DNA of 64,000 nt, taken from NCBI GenBank assembly GCA_903872075.1, contig CAIQJF010000035.1, forward strand, positions 62,001 through 126,000, read 5' to 3'. Positions 1 through 8,953 of the stretch are shown here, piece after piece (position 1 is the stretch's first letter; each line of letters begins with the position of its first letter). The notes beneath the pieces were generated by a model. That model ran no database searches. It saw nothing but the letters and a program-made list of their open reading frames with translations, and was not told the origin of the DNA. A program made the translations under genes and the position numbers. The stretch comes from an uncultured Caulobacteraceae bacterium. GTDB lineage: Bacteria; Pseudomonadota; Alphaproteobacteria; Caulobacterales; Caulobacteraceae.

Positions 1-143
1 GTGTGTGCATGCAAGGAACCCCGACTGACAACGATCCATCCAACGCCGCTCAGGCGGCGGCGATATTCCGCAATACACCAGCCCGGTCGATTGCCATGCT
101 CCGACGCGCATGGCACGGCCGCCCTAGCGGGAGCGATCAGACC

Positions 144-1157
144 ATGACCAACGACGGGATCTTCGAAGCCGGCAACGTTACGTTGCAATCCGGCGCGGTG
201 CTGCCCGCGACGCGCATCGTCTATCGCACGCATGGCCGCCTGAACGCCGCCCGCGACAACGCCATCCTCTACCCGACCCACTACCTCGGCACACACGACA
301 GCAACGCCTGGGCGATCGGACCGGGCAAGGCGCTGGATCCGGACAGGTATTTCATCATCATCCCCAACATGCTCGGCAACGGTGTGTCGTCATCGCCCAG
401 CAACACGGCGGCGCCGCACGATGGCCCGCGGTTCCCGCTGGTCACCGTGCGCGACAACGTCCTGCTGCAGCATCGCCTGATGACGGAAATCTTCGGCCTC
501 GCCACCCTGGCGCTGGTCACCGGCCATTCCATGGGCGCGCTGCAGACCTTTCAATGGGGGGCGCTTTTTCCCGGCATGGTGCAGCGGATCGCGCCATTCT
601 GCGGCGCGGCGCGGACCTCGCGGCACAACTGGCTGTTCCTGGAAGGTTGCAAGTCGGCGCTGCTGGCCGACGTCGCCTTCGCCGAGGGCGACTATGCCGC
701 GCCGCCCACCGTCGGCATCCGGGCCTTCGCCCGCGTCTATGCCGGCTGGGCCTGGTCGCAGACCTTTTTCCGCCGCCAGCTGGATCGCGAGGCGCTTGGC
801 CGGCCGGACATGGAGGCCTTTCTCACCCAGGTCTGGGAGCCGGCCTTTCAGGCCCACGACGCCAACAATCTGCTTGCGATGCTAGCCACCTGGCAGGCCG
901 CCGACATCAGCGCCGATCCGCGCTTCGGCGGCGATCTCGAACAGGCCCTGGCCGCCATCACCGCCAGGGCGATCGTCATGCCATGCCGCACGGATCTGTA
1001 TTTCCCGCCCGAGGACAGCGAGCACGAGGTGGCGCACATGCCGCACGCCGAACTGCGCGTCATCCCCTCGATCTGGGGTCACATGGCCGGCGGGGGGCTT
1101 AATCCGGAGGACGCCGGCTTCATCGACGCGGTGCTCCGGGAGTTGCTGGCGCGGTAG
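144..1157 (+). CDS. alpha/beta hydrolase, homoserine O-acetyltransferase (MetX)-like
   Basis: The product is about 337 residues with an alpha/beta-hydrolase fold. The nucleophile elbow GHSMG places the catalytic Ser near residue 129. Asp284 (in CRTDLYFPPED) and His313 (in IWGHMAGG) complete a plausible triad in the order seen in the MetX/homoserine acetyltransferase family. That family also contains many hydrolases that are not acetyltransferases, so the substrate is not assigned. The ATG at 144 is preferred because a GGGAG lies about 10 bases upstream and family homology begins close to it. The frame stays open to the left window edge, so a longer protein cannot be excluded. A 50-bp relic of a homologous gene lies at 4061-4110. 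Confidence 0.8.
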   Translation: MTNDGIFEAGNVTLQSGAVLPATRIVYRTHGRLNAARDNAILYPTHYLGTHDSNAWAIGPGKALDPDRYFIIIPNMLGNGVSSSPSNTAAPHDGPRFPLVTVRDNVLLQHRLMTEIFGLATLALVTGHSMGALQTFQWGALFPGMVQRIAPFCGAARTSRHNWLFLEGCKSALLADVAFAEGDYAAPPTVGIRAFARVYAGWAWSQTFFRRQLDREALGRPDMEAFLTQVWEPAFQAHDANNLLAMLATWQAADISADPRFGGDLEQALAAITARAIVMPCRTDLYFPPEDSEHEVAHMPHAELRVIPSIWGHMAGGGLNPEDAGFIDAVLRELLAR

Positions 1158-1171
1158 GGCGCCTGCCGCGC

Positions 1172-3454
1172 CTATTTCTCCGTCATCACCCAGACCGCGT
1201 TCCAGTCGGCGGGGGGAGGGTCCCGGCTAAGGATGTGGCAGCGATCGAGATAGGTTTGCGAGAGTTTGTCTTCGGGGTTGAGCGCCAGGCAGCGCTCGAA
1301 CCGTTCCATGGCCTTGGCGAAATTGGTGGCGCGATAATGGGCCACGCCATCGGTGAACTGGTTGACGACATCGGTGAGGTTCGGAAAGCTGGCCGCGTCG
1401 TGGTAGTCGAGGACTTCGAAGACACGCACCGGCTCGGTCTTGCCTTTGACCACGACGAGGTCGATTTCGCGCATCCGATAGGTGCCGCGCAGCCGCTGCA
1501 CGGTGGATTCACTGGCGAGGATGCGCGCGGAATAGGCCTTGCACGCGCTTTCCAGCCGGCTGGCGAGATTCACGCCATCGCCGATCACCGTATAGTCCAT
1601 CCGCTTCGGGCTGCCGATGTTGCCGGAAACGACGATGTCGGTGTTAAGTCCCAGGCCCATGTCGACCGTTTTGAGCCCCTTGGCGCGGCGTTCGACATTC
1701 CACTCCCAGAGCGTGCGGATCATTGCGATCCCGGCGCGCAGCGCGCGATCGGGATCGTCCTCATGCGGCACCGGCAATCCGAAGCAGGCCATGATCGCGT
1801 CGCCGATGAACTTGTCGAGCATGCCGCCTTCGCGCGTGATGCAATCGACCATCAGACTGAAATAGTCGTTGAGAAACGACACGGTCCCCTGTGCCCCATA
1901 TGACTCGGTGATGGTCGTAAACCCACGGATGTCACTGAACATGATGGTCGCTTCGGCGCTGACCCCGCCAAGCATGTCGAGCCGACCGTCGCCATCGAGC
2001 ATCTGGGCGGCGATCACGGGATCCATGTAACGCGACATCGTCGACTTCATGCGCTTCTCGGCGCTGATATCCTCGAACATCAGCATCGAGCCCAGCTTCT
2101 TGTCGTCGTCTTCCGACACCAGGGGGCTGACGGTCAGATTGACCGAACTCGTTCGCCCTCCCAGCTTGAGCGTGACGTCGGGAAGCACGTCGCTCACATG
2201 ATTGGCCTGGACCGCGGCAATCTTATCCAGCAGCCAGCGGCCGTCGTCGTCGAGCAGGTCGGGAAGGTTGGCGCCCTGCAGGTCAGCGTCCCAGATCCGC
2301 CTGGCGGCGGCGTTGCTGGTGACGATCTTCAGGGTCGGATCGAGGGTGATCACGCCGTTGGACATGCTTGAGAGCATGGAATCGTTGTAGTTTTTCACAC
2401 GGCGCACGTCGTCGAACAATTTGGAGTTCTCCAGGGCGATCGCGACCTGGGCGGTAAAGGCCTTGAGGCGCTGCTCATCCTCGTCGGTAAATATCCCACC
2501 TTTCTTGTTCAATACTTGCGTCACGCCGATCGTGCGGAGTTCCTTGTTGATGATCGGCACGCACAAGATGGAGCGCGTGAAGTAGTTGGTCTGGCGGTCG
2601 AACGCCGGATTGAACCTTAAATCGGCATAGGCATAGGGTATGTTCATGCTCTGCGCCGAGGTGAACACACTGCCGGCAATGCCGACATGGCTGGGCATGC
2701 GGATTTCCGAGATCTCGCTGCCACTGGAGACGCGCGAAAATAACGTATCCGTTTCCGTATCATGGAGGAAAACCGTCGCCCGCTCGGCGTTCAACATGAC
2801 AATCGTTTCTTCAACAAGTCTGTTCAGCAGCGAAAACAGATCGAGTTCGGAATTAATGCTCGACACAAGATCCAGAAAAAGCATCTCCTTGGATCGGGCG
2901 CGCTCGATCTGTTCGATATGCTGAAGGTTTTTTATGGCGACGGCCGCCTGACGGGTCATGTCTTCGAGCAGCGCCAGGTCTTCGGCGGTGAATAGCCCGT
3001 CGCGCTTGTTCAGGCTCTGCATGACGCCGATGATATCGCCCGACATGGTGCGCACGGGCACGCAGAGGATCGACTCGGTGCGATAGCCGGTGCGTTCATC
3101 GACCGAACTGTTGAAACGCTCATCCGCGTAGGCGTCGTTGATCAGGGCGGGTTCGCCGCTCTGGAACACCGCCCCGGCGATACCCAGGGAGTTCAGCACC
3201 CGGATTTCGCGGGTCAGGTTGCCCTGCGCGGCGCGCGAGACCAGCTCGCCCGACGTCGGATCGTTCAGAAACAAGGTGCCGCGTTCGCAATTCAGTTCGC
3301 GCGACGTCAAATCGATCAGAACGTCCAGAATCCCGTCGAGCGAGGTTTCCTGGGCGCATCGGCGCGACACGTCGAGCAGCAGATTGGCCCGCTGCAGCGC
3401 CCTTGCGCTCGGCCCTCGCGCCCCGTTACGCGGTTCGGTTCGTGCCTGGCTCAT
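1172..3454 (-). CDS. class III adenylate/guanylate cyclase with two GAF domains and a PAS domain
   Basis: The protein has 760 residues. Two GAF domains lie at about 25-178 and 195-350, a PAS-like segment at about 360-470, a class III cyclase domain at about 500-680, and a helical TPR-like tail follows. The cyclase core has both metal Asp motifs (FSDIRGF and FIGDA), the Lys before FIGD and the Asp in DYTVIGD expected for adenine recognition, and the transition-state Asn/Arg pair in GVNLASRLE, so it should be active and make cAMP. There is no transmembrane segment, which suggests cytoplasmic small-ligand or redox sensing by the GAF domains. Its start overlaps the stop of the upstream coiled-coil gene by 4 bases, implying translational coupling. 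Confidence 0.93.
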   Translation of the reverse strand: MSQARTEPRNGARGPSARALQRANLLLDVSRRCAQETSLDGILDVLIDLTSRELNCERGTLFLNDPTSGELVSRAAQGNLTREIRVLNSLGIAGAVFQSGEPALINDAYADERFNSSVDERTGYRTESILCVPVRTMSGDIIGVMQSLNKRDGLFTAEDLALLEDMTRQAAVAIKNLQHIEQIERARSKEMLFLDLVSSINSELDLFSLLNRLVEETIVMLNAERATVFLHDTETDTLFSRVSSGSEISEIRMPSHVGIAGSVFTSAQSMNIPYAYADLRFNPAFDRQTNYFTRSILCVPIINKELRTIGVTQVLNKKGGIFTDEDEQRLKAFTAQVAIALENSKLFDDVRRVKNYNDSMLSSMSNGVITLDPTLKIVTSNAAARRIWDADLQGANLPDLLDDDGRWLLDKIAAVQANHVSDVLPDVTLKLGGRTSSVNLTVSPLVSEDDDKKLGSMLMFEDISAEKRMKSTMSRYMDPVIAAQMLDGDGRLDMLGGVSAEATIMFSDIRGFTTITESYGAQGTVSFLNDYFSLMVDCITREGGMLDKFIGDAIMACFGLPVPHEDDPDRALRAGIAMIRTLWEWNVERRAKGLKTVDMGLGLNTDIVVSGNIGSPKRMDYTVIGDGVNLASRLESACKAYSARILASESTVQRLRGTYRMREIDLVVVKGKTEPVRVFEVLDYHDAASFPNLTDVVNQFTDGVAHYRATNFAKAMERFERCLALNPEDKLSQTYLDRCHILSRDPPPADWNAVWVMTEK

Positions 3455-3879
3455 GCCTTTTTCTCCAGCGCGGCGCGCAGGGCGAGGACCTGCGCTTGCC
3501 AGCTTGTGCGTTCCCTTGAGAATTCGATCGTCTTTTCGTCGAGCGCGTTTTCCGCGCTGACCTTCTGCGCCTCCAGTTCCGCGCGCAGCCGCTGAATCGT
3601 CGCGGCATACTGCCGGACGTCGGCCTGATGGCTCGCGCGCTCGGCCTGGACGGCGGTGTCTAGCGCGGCGGCCTGCGCTTCGAGTCGGTCGCGCATGGCC
3701 GACACGGTCGCCTTCAGCTGACGGATTTCATCGCTTAGCGCCGCCTGCGCCCGGGCCACACGCGTGTTCGCCGCCTGGCTCTCGACTTCGAGTTTGGCGC
3801 GCAGCGCCTCGATGGTTGCGCGAAGCTGGCGGTTCTCGGCCCGCTGCTCGGTCAACGCGCTGGTCGCTTGGCTTGCCAC
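3451..3879 (-). CDS. coiled-coil protein coupled to the adenylate cyclase
   Basis: The protein has 142 residues and is almost entirely Ala/Glu/Arg/Gln-rich helix with heptad character throughout (for example QLRATIEALRAKLEVES). It has no signal peptide or membrane segment. It is the first gene of a two-gene unit and overlaps the cyclase start by four bases (ATGA). I recognise no named family. The overlap suggests a partner that oligomerises or tethers the cyclase, but this is inference from context only. Low-complexity coiled coils of this kind carry little specific homology signal. Confidence 0.72.
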   Translation of the reverse strand: MASQATSALTEQRAENRQLRATIEALRAKLEVESQAANTRVARAQAALSDEIRQLKATVSAMRDRLEAQAAALDTAVQAERASHQADVRQYAATIQRLRAELEAQKVSAENALDEKTIEFSRERTSWQAQVLALRAALEKKA

Positions 3880-4060
3880 CCTGTCCGCTCCCCCTGCTCG
3901 TGCCGGTCGTTACGGCGCCGCTGCCACGCTAACGCGAAAATGTCTCCGGATGGCGGCGTAAAGTCGACCTCGGAGGCGAGACATGGGTCGAAAAATCGTG
4001 TCGACGCCTCACCGGCCGCCGTCGCTTGTGAGCCGGCGGGTGGTCTGGGTCCGCTGTCGT

Positions 4061-4110
4061 TTCGCCCGCGTCTACCCTGGCTGGGCCTGGTCGCGGACCT
4101 TCTTGCGCGG
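4061..4110 (+). pseudogene. 50-bp relic of a MetX-like hydrolase gene
   Basis: This segment matches 43 of 50 bases of 726-775 in the hydrolase gene at the left end, in the same orientation and reading frame. It would read FARVYPGWAWSRTFLR against FARVYAGWAWSQTFFR in the intact gene. Two of the seven base changes are synonymous and the others alter residues that vary in this family. It is too short to be functional and lies in a 253-base gap between the coiled-coil gene and the acyltransferase. The simplest reading is the remnant of a deleted paralogue. Confidence 0.7.
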
Positions 4111-4132
4111 CCGGCCCCGGACCGCGACTGGT

Positions 4133-5140
4133 CTAGGCGCGCGCATCGATCCTCCGGAACAACGCCTCCGTCAACGGACGCTCGGTCAGTGGATAGAGGA
4201 TCAGGCCCGCCACCACGCTGGCGGCCGTGAGAATGCCGATGGAGACGCCGGGCGAGTGAATGTGCGCCAGAGGCAGCGCCCGAGACCCCAGGACGATGAC
4301 CGGCATGTGCCACAGGTAGATGGAATAGGAACTGTCGCCGATCCGCTTCAGCCACCCGATCGGCTTCAAGCCGGGCCGCTCCAGCCCCAGGGCGCCGACG
4401 ATGGTGAGCAGCGCGGGCACACCTGAATAGAGCACAGAGGGCAGCTGGTGCTGGTAGGACTGGGCGACGAACGACAGGACGCCCCCGAGAACAAGGATGC
4501 CGAGCGCAGCGGCTTTTGGCAGGCCGATGCGGGGCCACAGCCAGGCCAGCCAGACTCCCGCCAGGAACTCGAGCATGATCTCGTTCGTGTAGGTCAGGGC
4601 GATAGGGTCGGTGGGATGGAAGACGAAGCCCGCGGCCCCCAGTCCCCCGAACACCGCGGTCGCTACCAGCAGCCGCCAGCGCTCGGCAATCCAGAGCAAG
4701 CAGGCAAAGATAAAACAGAACAGCATCTCATAGACAAGCGTCCAGCCTGGAACGAGGACAGGGAATATCTGCCCCGACCGCTCATCGACATGGGGGATGA
4801 ACAGCAGGGACTTGACGACATGGCTGATCGAGACGGGTGCATGATGGCTCACGCCCAGAACCGAACCGGCAAACAAAAGTAGGGTGACGACCCAGTAGAG
4901 CGGTACGAGGCGCGCGAGCCGCCTGAGCAGAAAGATCCGCGGGCTGCCTCGACTGCCGGCCGTGATCCACCAGAAGATGAATCCACTGACGATGAAGAAC
5001 AGCGAGATGCGCCCTTCGCCAACAGGGATCGTGATATCGTGGTTCCGGCCGGCGTGGAAAAGCACCACAAGCGATGCAGACGCGGCGCGCAGATATTGAA
5101 TGCTGTCCAGGGAAGACCGCTTATTCGCGCGGATTACCAT
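4133..5140 (-). CDS. acyltransferase 3 family membrane protein (OafA/YrhL-like)
   Basis: The protein has 335 residues with around ten hydrophobic segments. The N-terminus (SIQYLRAASASLVVLFHAG) has the family's conserved Arg and the His in FHAG. The following segment (ISLFFIVSGFIFWW) and RRLARLVPLYWV are also typical. Family members O-acylate surface polysaccharides, lipids or antibiotics at the inner membrane; the acceptor here is unknown. The sequence just upstream of the ATG is AT-rich with no obvious Shine-Dalgarno. The gene adjoins an atypical gene-free stretch and a tRNA, which is compatible with acquisition by transfer. Confidence 0.88.
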   Translation of the reverse strand: MVIRANKRSSLDSIQYLRAASASLVVLFHAGRNHDITIPVGEGRISLFFIVSGFIFWWITAGSRGSPRIFLLRRLARLVPLYWVVTLLLFAGSVLGVSHHAPVSISHVVKSLLFIPHVDERSGQIFPVLVPGWTLVYEMLFCFIFACLLWIAERWRLLVATAVFGGLGAAGFVFHPTDPIALTYTNEIMLEFLAGVWLAWLWPRIGLPKAAALGILVLGGVLSFVAQSYQHQLPSVLYSGVPALLTIVGALGLERPGLKPIGWLKRIGDSSYSIYLWHMPVIVLGSRALPLAHIHSPGVSIGILTAASVVAGLILYPLTERPLTEALFRRIDARA

Positions 5141-5930
5141 ATGTATTAATCGGATAATATGCTGGCTTTAGGGTGCGCCAGACCGCCTTTGATTTCGCCA
5201 TATAGGTATTGCATGCAGTAACCGTGGGTCAGAGTATCTGGTGCGCAAAGGCGCCGCCCGATAATCTGAACGGAGCGCTGGGCCTGGACCGTCGAGCTAC
5301 GTCAGACGTGCCGACAATCGCCTATCGCTTAGGCCGATACAGCGGGTTTGCGAAGAGTTTGGGGAAGCCAAGTATGCGATTTTATACCAAAGCATATACT
5401 TCGCAGGAGAGCGGAATGACCCCTTGCATATCGGGCGTCATGATTTTGATATGCTCTCAAATTCCGACCGCACTGTACATTTTTGTGCTCGCGTGGCGGG
5501 TTTTGCTGATGCCGCTCCCCTCAAAGATCCTGAAGCAGTGCTGGCAACCCAATGCTAACTCGTCTCGCCCCTGGCGCGGCGAGCCCAAACCCGACCGGGA
5601 TTTATCCCATGACAGCGCGCCACTCGGCCAGGGCGGCGGAGCGTCTCTCTCGGTAGACTTGGCGGCTGACGAGGTGTCTCTCCTTTTGAAAATGGTTGTG
5701 GACCTAGCCGTGGACCGAGGCGAATGTCTGGAGTGTCTTCATCCTCCGGGACCTGAGCATCGCCCGCTCTGGCCGTCGGGAGGGCGGGTGGCTGTTCTCG
5801 GCTCGGTTGTTTTTCCAACGGCCGACTGGCGCCTGCAGGCGCCGCGCTTCCTGGGCCTTAAGCGCGGCCGACGGCGCTCCGGCCTCTGATGAAACCAGAT
5901 TCCGCGATGGCTTTGGCTTTCGGAAGGTCC
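5141..5930. other. gene-free, compositionally atypical intergenic stretch beside tRNA-Val
   Basis: About 790 bases without a convincing gene. The left half (roughly 5150-5520) is visibly richer in A/T than the surroundings. Open frames here lack domain-like sequence and codon bias. On the minus strand, 5602-5703 reads a short tail (VYRERRSAALAEWRAVMG then stop) that weakly resembles the C-terminus of a phage-type integrase; this is speculative. A perfect 16-bp palindrome lies at 5828-5843. Together with the tRNA at the right border it could be the scar of an integrated element. Confidence 0.5.
5828..5843. repeat. perfect 16-bp palindrome
   Basis: The sequence ggcgcctgcaggcgcc is a perfect inverted repeat without a spacer, about 90 bases from the 3' end of tRNA-Val. 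It could be a protein-binding site or part of a terminator for the minus-strand tRNA transcript. No T-run follows, so the role is undecided. Confidence 0.5.
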
Positions 5931-6005
5931 TGGTGGATGCGACAGGGATTGAACCTGTGACCCCCTCGGTGTGAACGAGGTGCTCTCCCGCTGAGCTACG
6001 CATCC
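5931..6005 (-). tRNA. tRNA-Val (anticodon CAC)
   Basis: The reverse complement folds as a full cloverleaf: acceptor GGATGCG paired with CGCATCC, D arm GCTCAGCGGGAGAGC, anticodon stem CCTCG/CGAGG with loop TTCACAC (anticodon CAC, reading GUG), T arm ACAGG-TTCAATC-CCTGT, and an encoded CCA (TGG at 5931-5933 on the plus strand). It is 75 nt including CCA. Confidence 0.97.
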
Positions 6006-6081
6006 ATGTCCAGAAGCGGAAGGGATGGGCCTATAGCCCGTCGCCCCGCGGCGGACAAGGGGCCGGTCCGCGCGCGTGGCT

Positions 6082-6783
6082 TCAGGCGGCAGCGGGGCTG
6101 AGCAGCCGCCGGCAGGCCGCGGTCAGATCGTCGAAATGATGGATCAGTTCGTCCGCTCCCAGCTCGGCCGCCGGTGTGTCGGTATAGCCGAAGCTGACCA
6201 GCACCAGGGGCACGCCCGCGGCCCGCGCCGCGCCGGCGTCGGAGATGCTGTCGCCGATCATCACCGCCCGGTCGGCGCGGCCGCCGGCCCGGGCGATCGT
6301 CTCGGTGAGGTGGATCGCGGCCGGCTTCTGGGCGCTCACCGCGTCGCCGCCGACAATGGCCGCGAAGCGACCGGCGATACCCAGCCGCTCCAGCAGGGCG
6401 ACGCTCAGGTCGGTGCGCTTGTTGGTGCACACCGCCATCCGCGCGCCTTCGGCTTCCATGGCCGCCATGGCCTCGAGCACCCCGTCGAAGGGCCGGCTCT
6501 CGTCGGCGATGTGCTCGAGGTAGTGGGAGAGGAAATCCACGAACAGCGCGTCCAGCTTCTCGGGCGGCAGCGGCGCGCCGGCGGCCTCGAATCCCCGACG
6601 CAGCAGGGCCTTGGCGCCCTGGCCGATCAGATTGCGGGCCTGGGCCAGGGGCAGGGGAGCGATCCCCTCGCGGGTGAGGAGCACATTGAGCGTGCCGACG
6701 AGATCCGGGGCGGTCTCCACCAGGGTCCCGTCCAGGTCGAAGACGATGGTGGCGCCGGCGAAGGGCGAGGCGATTTCAGACAC
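6082..6783 (-). CDS. gph: phosphoglycolate phosphatase-type HAD hydrolase
   Basis: The protein has 233 residues. The HAD motifs are intact: motif I VFDLDGTLVET near the N-terminus, motif II with VCTNK, the lysine in SAQKPAAIHL, and motif IV VMIGDSISDAGAA. Length and the helical cap after motif I fit the Gph group, which dephosphorylates 2-phosphoglycolate formed by DNA repair or oxygenase reactions. The GTG at 6783 is chosen because it sits about 13 residues before motif I, as in homologues. The frame stays open far upstream, but only because it is antisense to glmU. It is divergent from glmU across a 99-base gap. Other HAD phosphatase substrates are possible. Confidence 0.85.
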   Translation of the reverse strand: MSEIASPFAGATIVFDLDGTLVETAPDLVGTLNVLLTREGIAPLPLAQARNLIGQGAKALLRRGFEAAGAPLPPEKLDALFVDFLSHYLEHIADESRPFDGVLEAMAAMEAEGARMAVCTNKRTDLSVALLERLGIAGRFAAIVGGDAVSAQKPAAIHLTETIARAGGRADRAVMIGDSISDAGAARAAGVPLVLVSFGYTDTPAAELGADELIHHFDDLTAACRRLLSPAAA

Positions 6784-6882
6784 GTTTGCGGCGCTCCGGT
6801 TCGCCTTCCGTTTGCCCCGGAGGGCGGCGGCGTGGCAAGGTCCGCCGCGCGTGAAAACAGCCCCTGATCGGACGCCTGACCC

Positions 6883-8256
6883 ATGACGACCAAGCCCGCC
6901 ACGGCCCGGGCCGCGGTGATCCTCGCCGCCGGCAAGGGCGAACGGATGAAATCTCCCACGCCGAAGGTGCTGCATCCCATCGGCGGCCGCGCCATGCTCG
7001 ATCATGCTATCGACGCCGCGCAGGCCCTGGGCTGCGCCCGCGTGGTGGTGGTGGTGGGCGATCATTCCCCCGCCGTCCGCGCCCATGTGGCCGGCCGCCT
7101 CGGCGAGGGCGCCATCGCCGTGCAGGATCCGCCCCTGGGCACCGGCCACGCGGTCCTGGCCGCCCGCGAGGCCCTGGCCGATTTCGACGGCGACGTGCTG
7201 ATCTCCTACGCCGACGTGCCCCTGCTCACCGCCGAGGCCGTGGCTCCGCTCTTCGCCCTGCGCGCCGCCGGCGCCGACCTGGCCGTGCTCGGCTTCGAGG
7301 CGGCCGATCCGGGCGCCTATGGCCGTCTGGTCCTGGAGGGCGAGGATCGCCTCGCCCGAATCGTCGAAGCCAAGGACGCCAGTGTGGCCGAGAGGGCCAT
7401 TCGCGCCTGCAATTCTGGGGTCCTGGCCGCCGACCGCGCCCTCCTGTTCGATCTTCTGGCCAAGGTGGGCAACGCCAACGCCAAGGGCGAGTACTATCTC
7501 ACCGACGTGGTCGGCCTGGCCGCCGAGGCCGGCAAGACTACCCGCGTCGCCTTCGCCGACGAGGCCGATGTGGCCGGGGTGAATTCCCAGGCCGAGCTCG
7601 CCGTCCTCGAGACCGCCTTTCAGGACCGTCGCCGCCAGGCCTTGATGGCGGCCGGCGTCACCATGACCGCGCCCCTCACCGTGCATCTGGCCTGGGACAC
7701 CAAGGTCGCCGGCGGCGTGACAGTGGAGCCCTATGTGGTCTTCGGGCCCGGCGTCACGGTAGAAGCCGGGGCGGTGATCCGCGCCTTCAGCCATCTGGAG
7801 GGGGCGGTGGTGCGCAAGGGCGCCATCGTCGGGCCCTATGCGCGTCTGCGGCCGGGCGCCGATATCGGCGCGGGGGCGCACATCGGCAATTTCGTCGAGG
7901 TGAAGAAGGTCAAGGTCGGGGCCGGGGCGAAGGCCAATCACCTCTCCTACCTGGGCGATGGCTCCGTGGGGGCGGGCGCCAACATCGGCGCCGGCACAAT
8001 TTTCTGCAACTACGACGGCTTCGACAAATTCGAGACCCACATCGGCGAGGGCGCCTTCATCGGCTCCAACACCTCGCTCGTCGCCCCCATCACCATCGGC
8101 AAGGGCGCCTACACGGGCTCCGGGTCGGTGCTGACCCGTCCGGTGGCGTCCGACGCCCTGGCCGTGGAGCGCGGGCCTCAGGCCGAGAAGCCCGGCTGGG
8201 CCGCCGCGTTCCGCGAGCGCAAGCAGCGCGCCAAGGGCGTCAAGGCCAAGTCGTGA
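6883..8256 (+). CDS. glmU: bifunctional UDP-GlcNAc pyrophosphorylase / glucosamine-1-phosphate acetyltransferase
   Basis: The protein has 457 residues. The N-terminal nucleotidyltransferase domain (about 1-230) starts with [11 protein letters not shown] and includes PLGTGHAV and YADVPLL. The C-terminal left-handed beta-helix (about 255-440) has hexapeptide repeats and the acetyltransferase block [20 protein letters not shown]. It makes UDP-GlcNAc from GlcN-1-P for peptidoglycan and LPS in the cytoplasm. Its stop overlaps the rpiA start by 4 bases (GTGA), so the two are co-translated. Length is normal for the family. Confidence 0.97.
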   Translation: MTTKPATARAAVILAAGKGERMKSPTPKVLHPIGGRAMLDHAIDAAQALGCARVVVVVGDHSPAVRAHVAGRLGEGAIAVQDPPLGTGHAVLAAREALADFDGDVLISYADVPLLTAEAVAPLFALRAAGADLAVLGFEAADPGAYGRLVLEGEDRLARIVEAKDASVAERAIRACNSGVLAADRALLFDLLAKVGNANAKGEYYLTDVVGLAAEAGKTTRVAFADEADVAGVNSQAELAVLETAFQDRRRQALMAAGVTMTAPLTVHLAWDTKVAGGVTVEPYVVFGPGVTVEAGAVIRAFSHLEGAVVRKGAIVGPYARLRPGADIGAGAHIGNFVEVKKVKVGAGAKANHLSYLGDGSVGAGANIGAGTIFCNYDGFDKFETHIGEGAFIGSNTSLVAPITIGKGAYTGSGSVLTRPVASDALAVERGPQAEKPGWAAAFRERKQRAKGVKAKS

Positions 8257-8942
8257 CCGCCGACGAGCAGAAACGCGCCGCCGGCGAAGCCGCCGCCGCC
8301 CTGATTGCGCCCGGCATGACCGTGGGCCTCGGCACCGGCTCCACGGCCGCCTGGTTCGTTAAGGCCCTGGCCGCCCGCGCCGTGCCGGACATCCGCGCCG
8401 TCGCCACCTCCGAGGCCACGGCCGAGCTGGCCGCCTCTCTCGGCATCCCGCTCCTCGACCTCGATTCCGCCGGCGTGATCGACCTCACCGTCGACGGCGC
8501 CGACGAGTGCGGCCCGCGCCTGGCCCTGATCAAGGGCGGCGGGGCGGCCCTGCTGCGCGAGAAACTGGTGTGGGAGGCCTCGGCCCGCTGCGTGGTCATC
8601 GCCGACGCCGCGAAGACCCCGGCGCCGACGCTCGGCCGCTTCCCCCTGCCGATCGAGGTCGTCGCCTTCGGCCACGCCAGTACGGCCCGGAGGATCGACG
8701 CGGTCCTGGCCGAGGCCGGAATCGCCGCCAAGGCCATGCTGCGCCTTAAAGACGGTCGTCCGGTGCGGACCGACGGCGGCAACCTTATCTATGACGCGCC
8801 CTGCGGCGTGATCCCCGATCCCGCCGCTCTGGGCGACGCTCTGAAACGCCTCACCGGCGTGGTGGAGCACGGCCTGTTTCTCAATCTCGCCGAGCGGGCC
8901 TTGATCGGGACCGACGACGGCGTGAAGACCTACCAACCCTGA
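8253..8942 (+). CDS. rpiA: ribose-5-phosphate isomerase A
   Basis: The protein has 229 residues and interconverts ribose-5-P and ribulose-5-P in the pentose phosphate pathway. Family signatures are [11 protein letters not shown] (phosphate binding), DGADE (catalytic Asp region) and [11 protein letters not shown]. It starts at a GTG overlapping the glmU stop, and is followed after 11 bases by the glutathione reductase gene, so it sits inside a co-transcribed plus-strand run. All key residues are present. Confidence 0.96.
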   Translation: MTADEQKRAAGEAAAALIAPGMTVGLGTGSTAAWFVKALAARAVPDIRAVATSEATAELAASLGIPLLDLDSAGVIDLTVDGADECGPRLALIKGGGAALLREKLVWEASARCVVIADAAKTPAPTLGRFPLPIEVVAFGHASTARRIDAVLAEAGIAAKAMLRLKDGRPVRTDGGNLIYDAPCGVIPDPAALGDALKRLTGVVEHGLFLNLAERALIGTDDGVKTYQP

Positions 8943-8953
8943 CGGAGGCCGCC

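Noticed and set aside
5209-5889. A 226-codon open frame on the plus strand in the gene-free stretch
   Set aside because: No ribosome site, no domain-like sequence, atypical codon use, and it spans mixed-composition DNA; treated as chance.
5704-6003. A minus-strand open frame running through tRNA-Val
   Set aside because: It is translation of the tRNA sequence, a frequent artefact.
6784-8040. A long minus-strand frame extending the phosphatase by over 400 codons
   Set aside because: The extension is antisense to glmU and consists of Gly/His/Ala-rich shadow sequence; the real start is the GTG at 6783.
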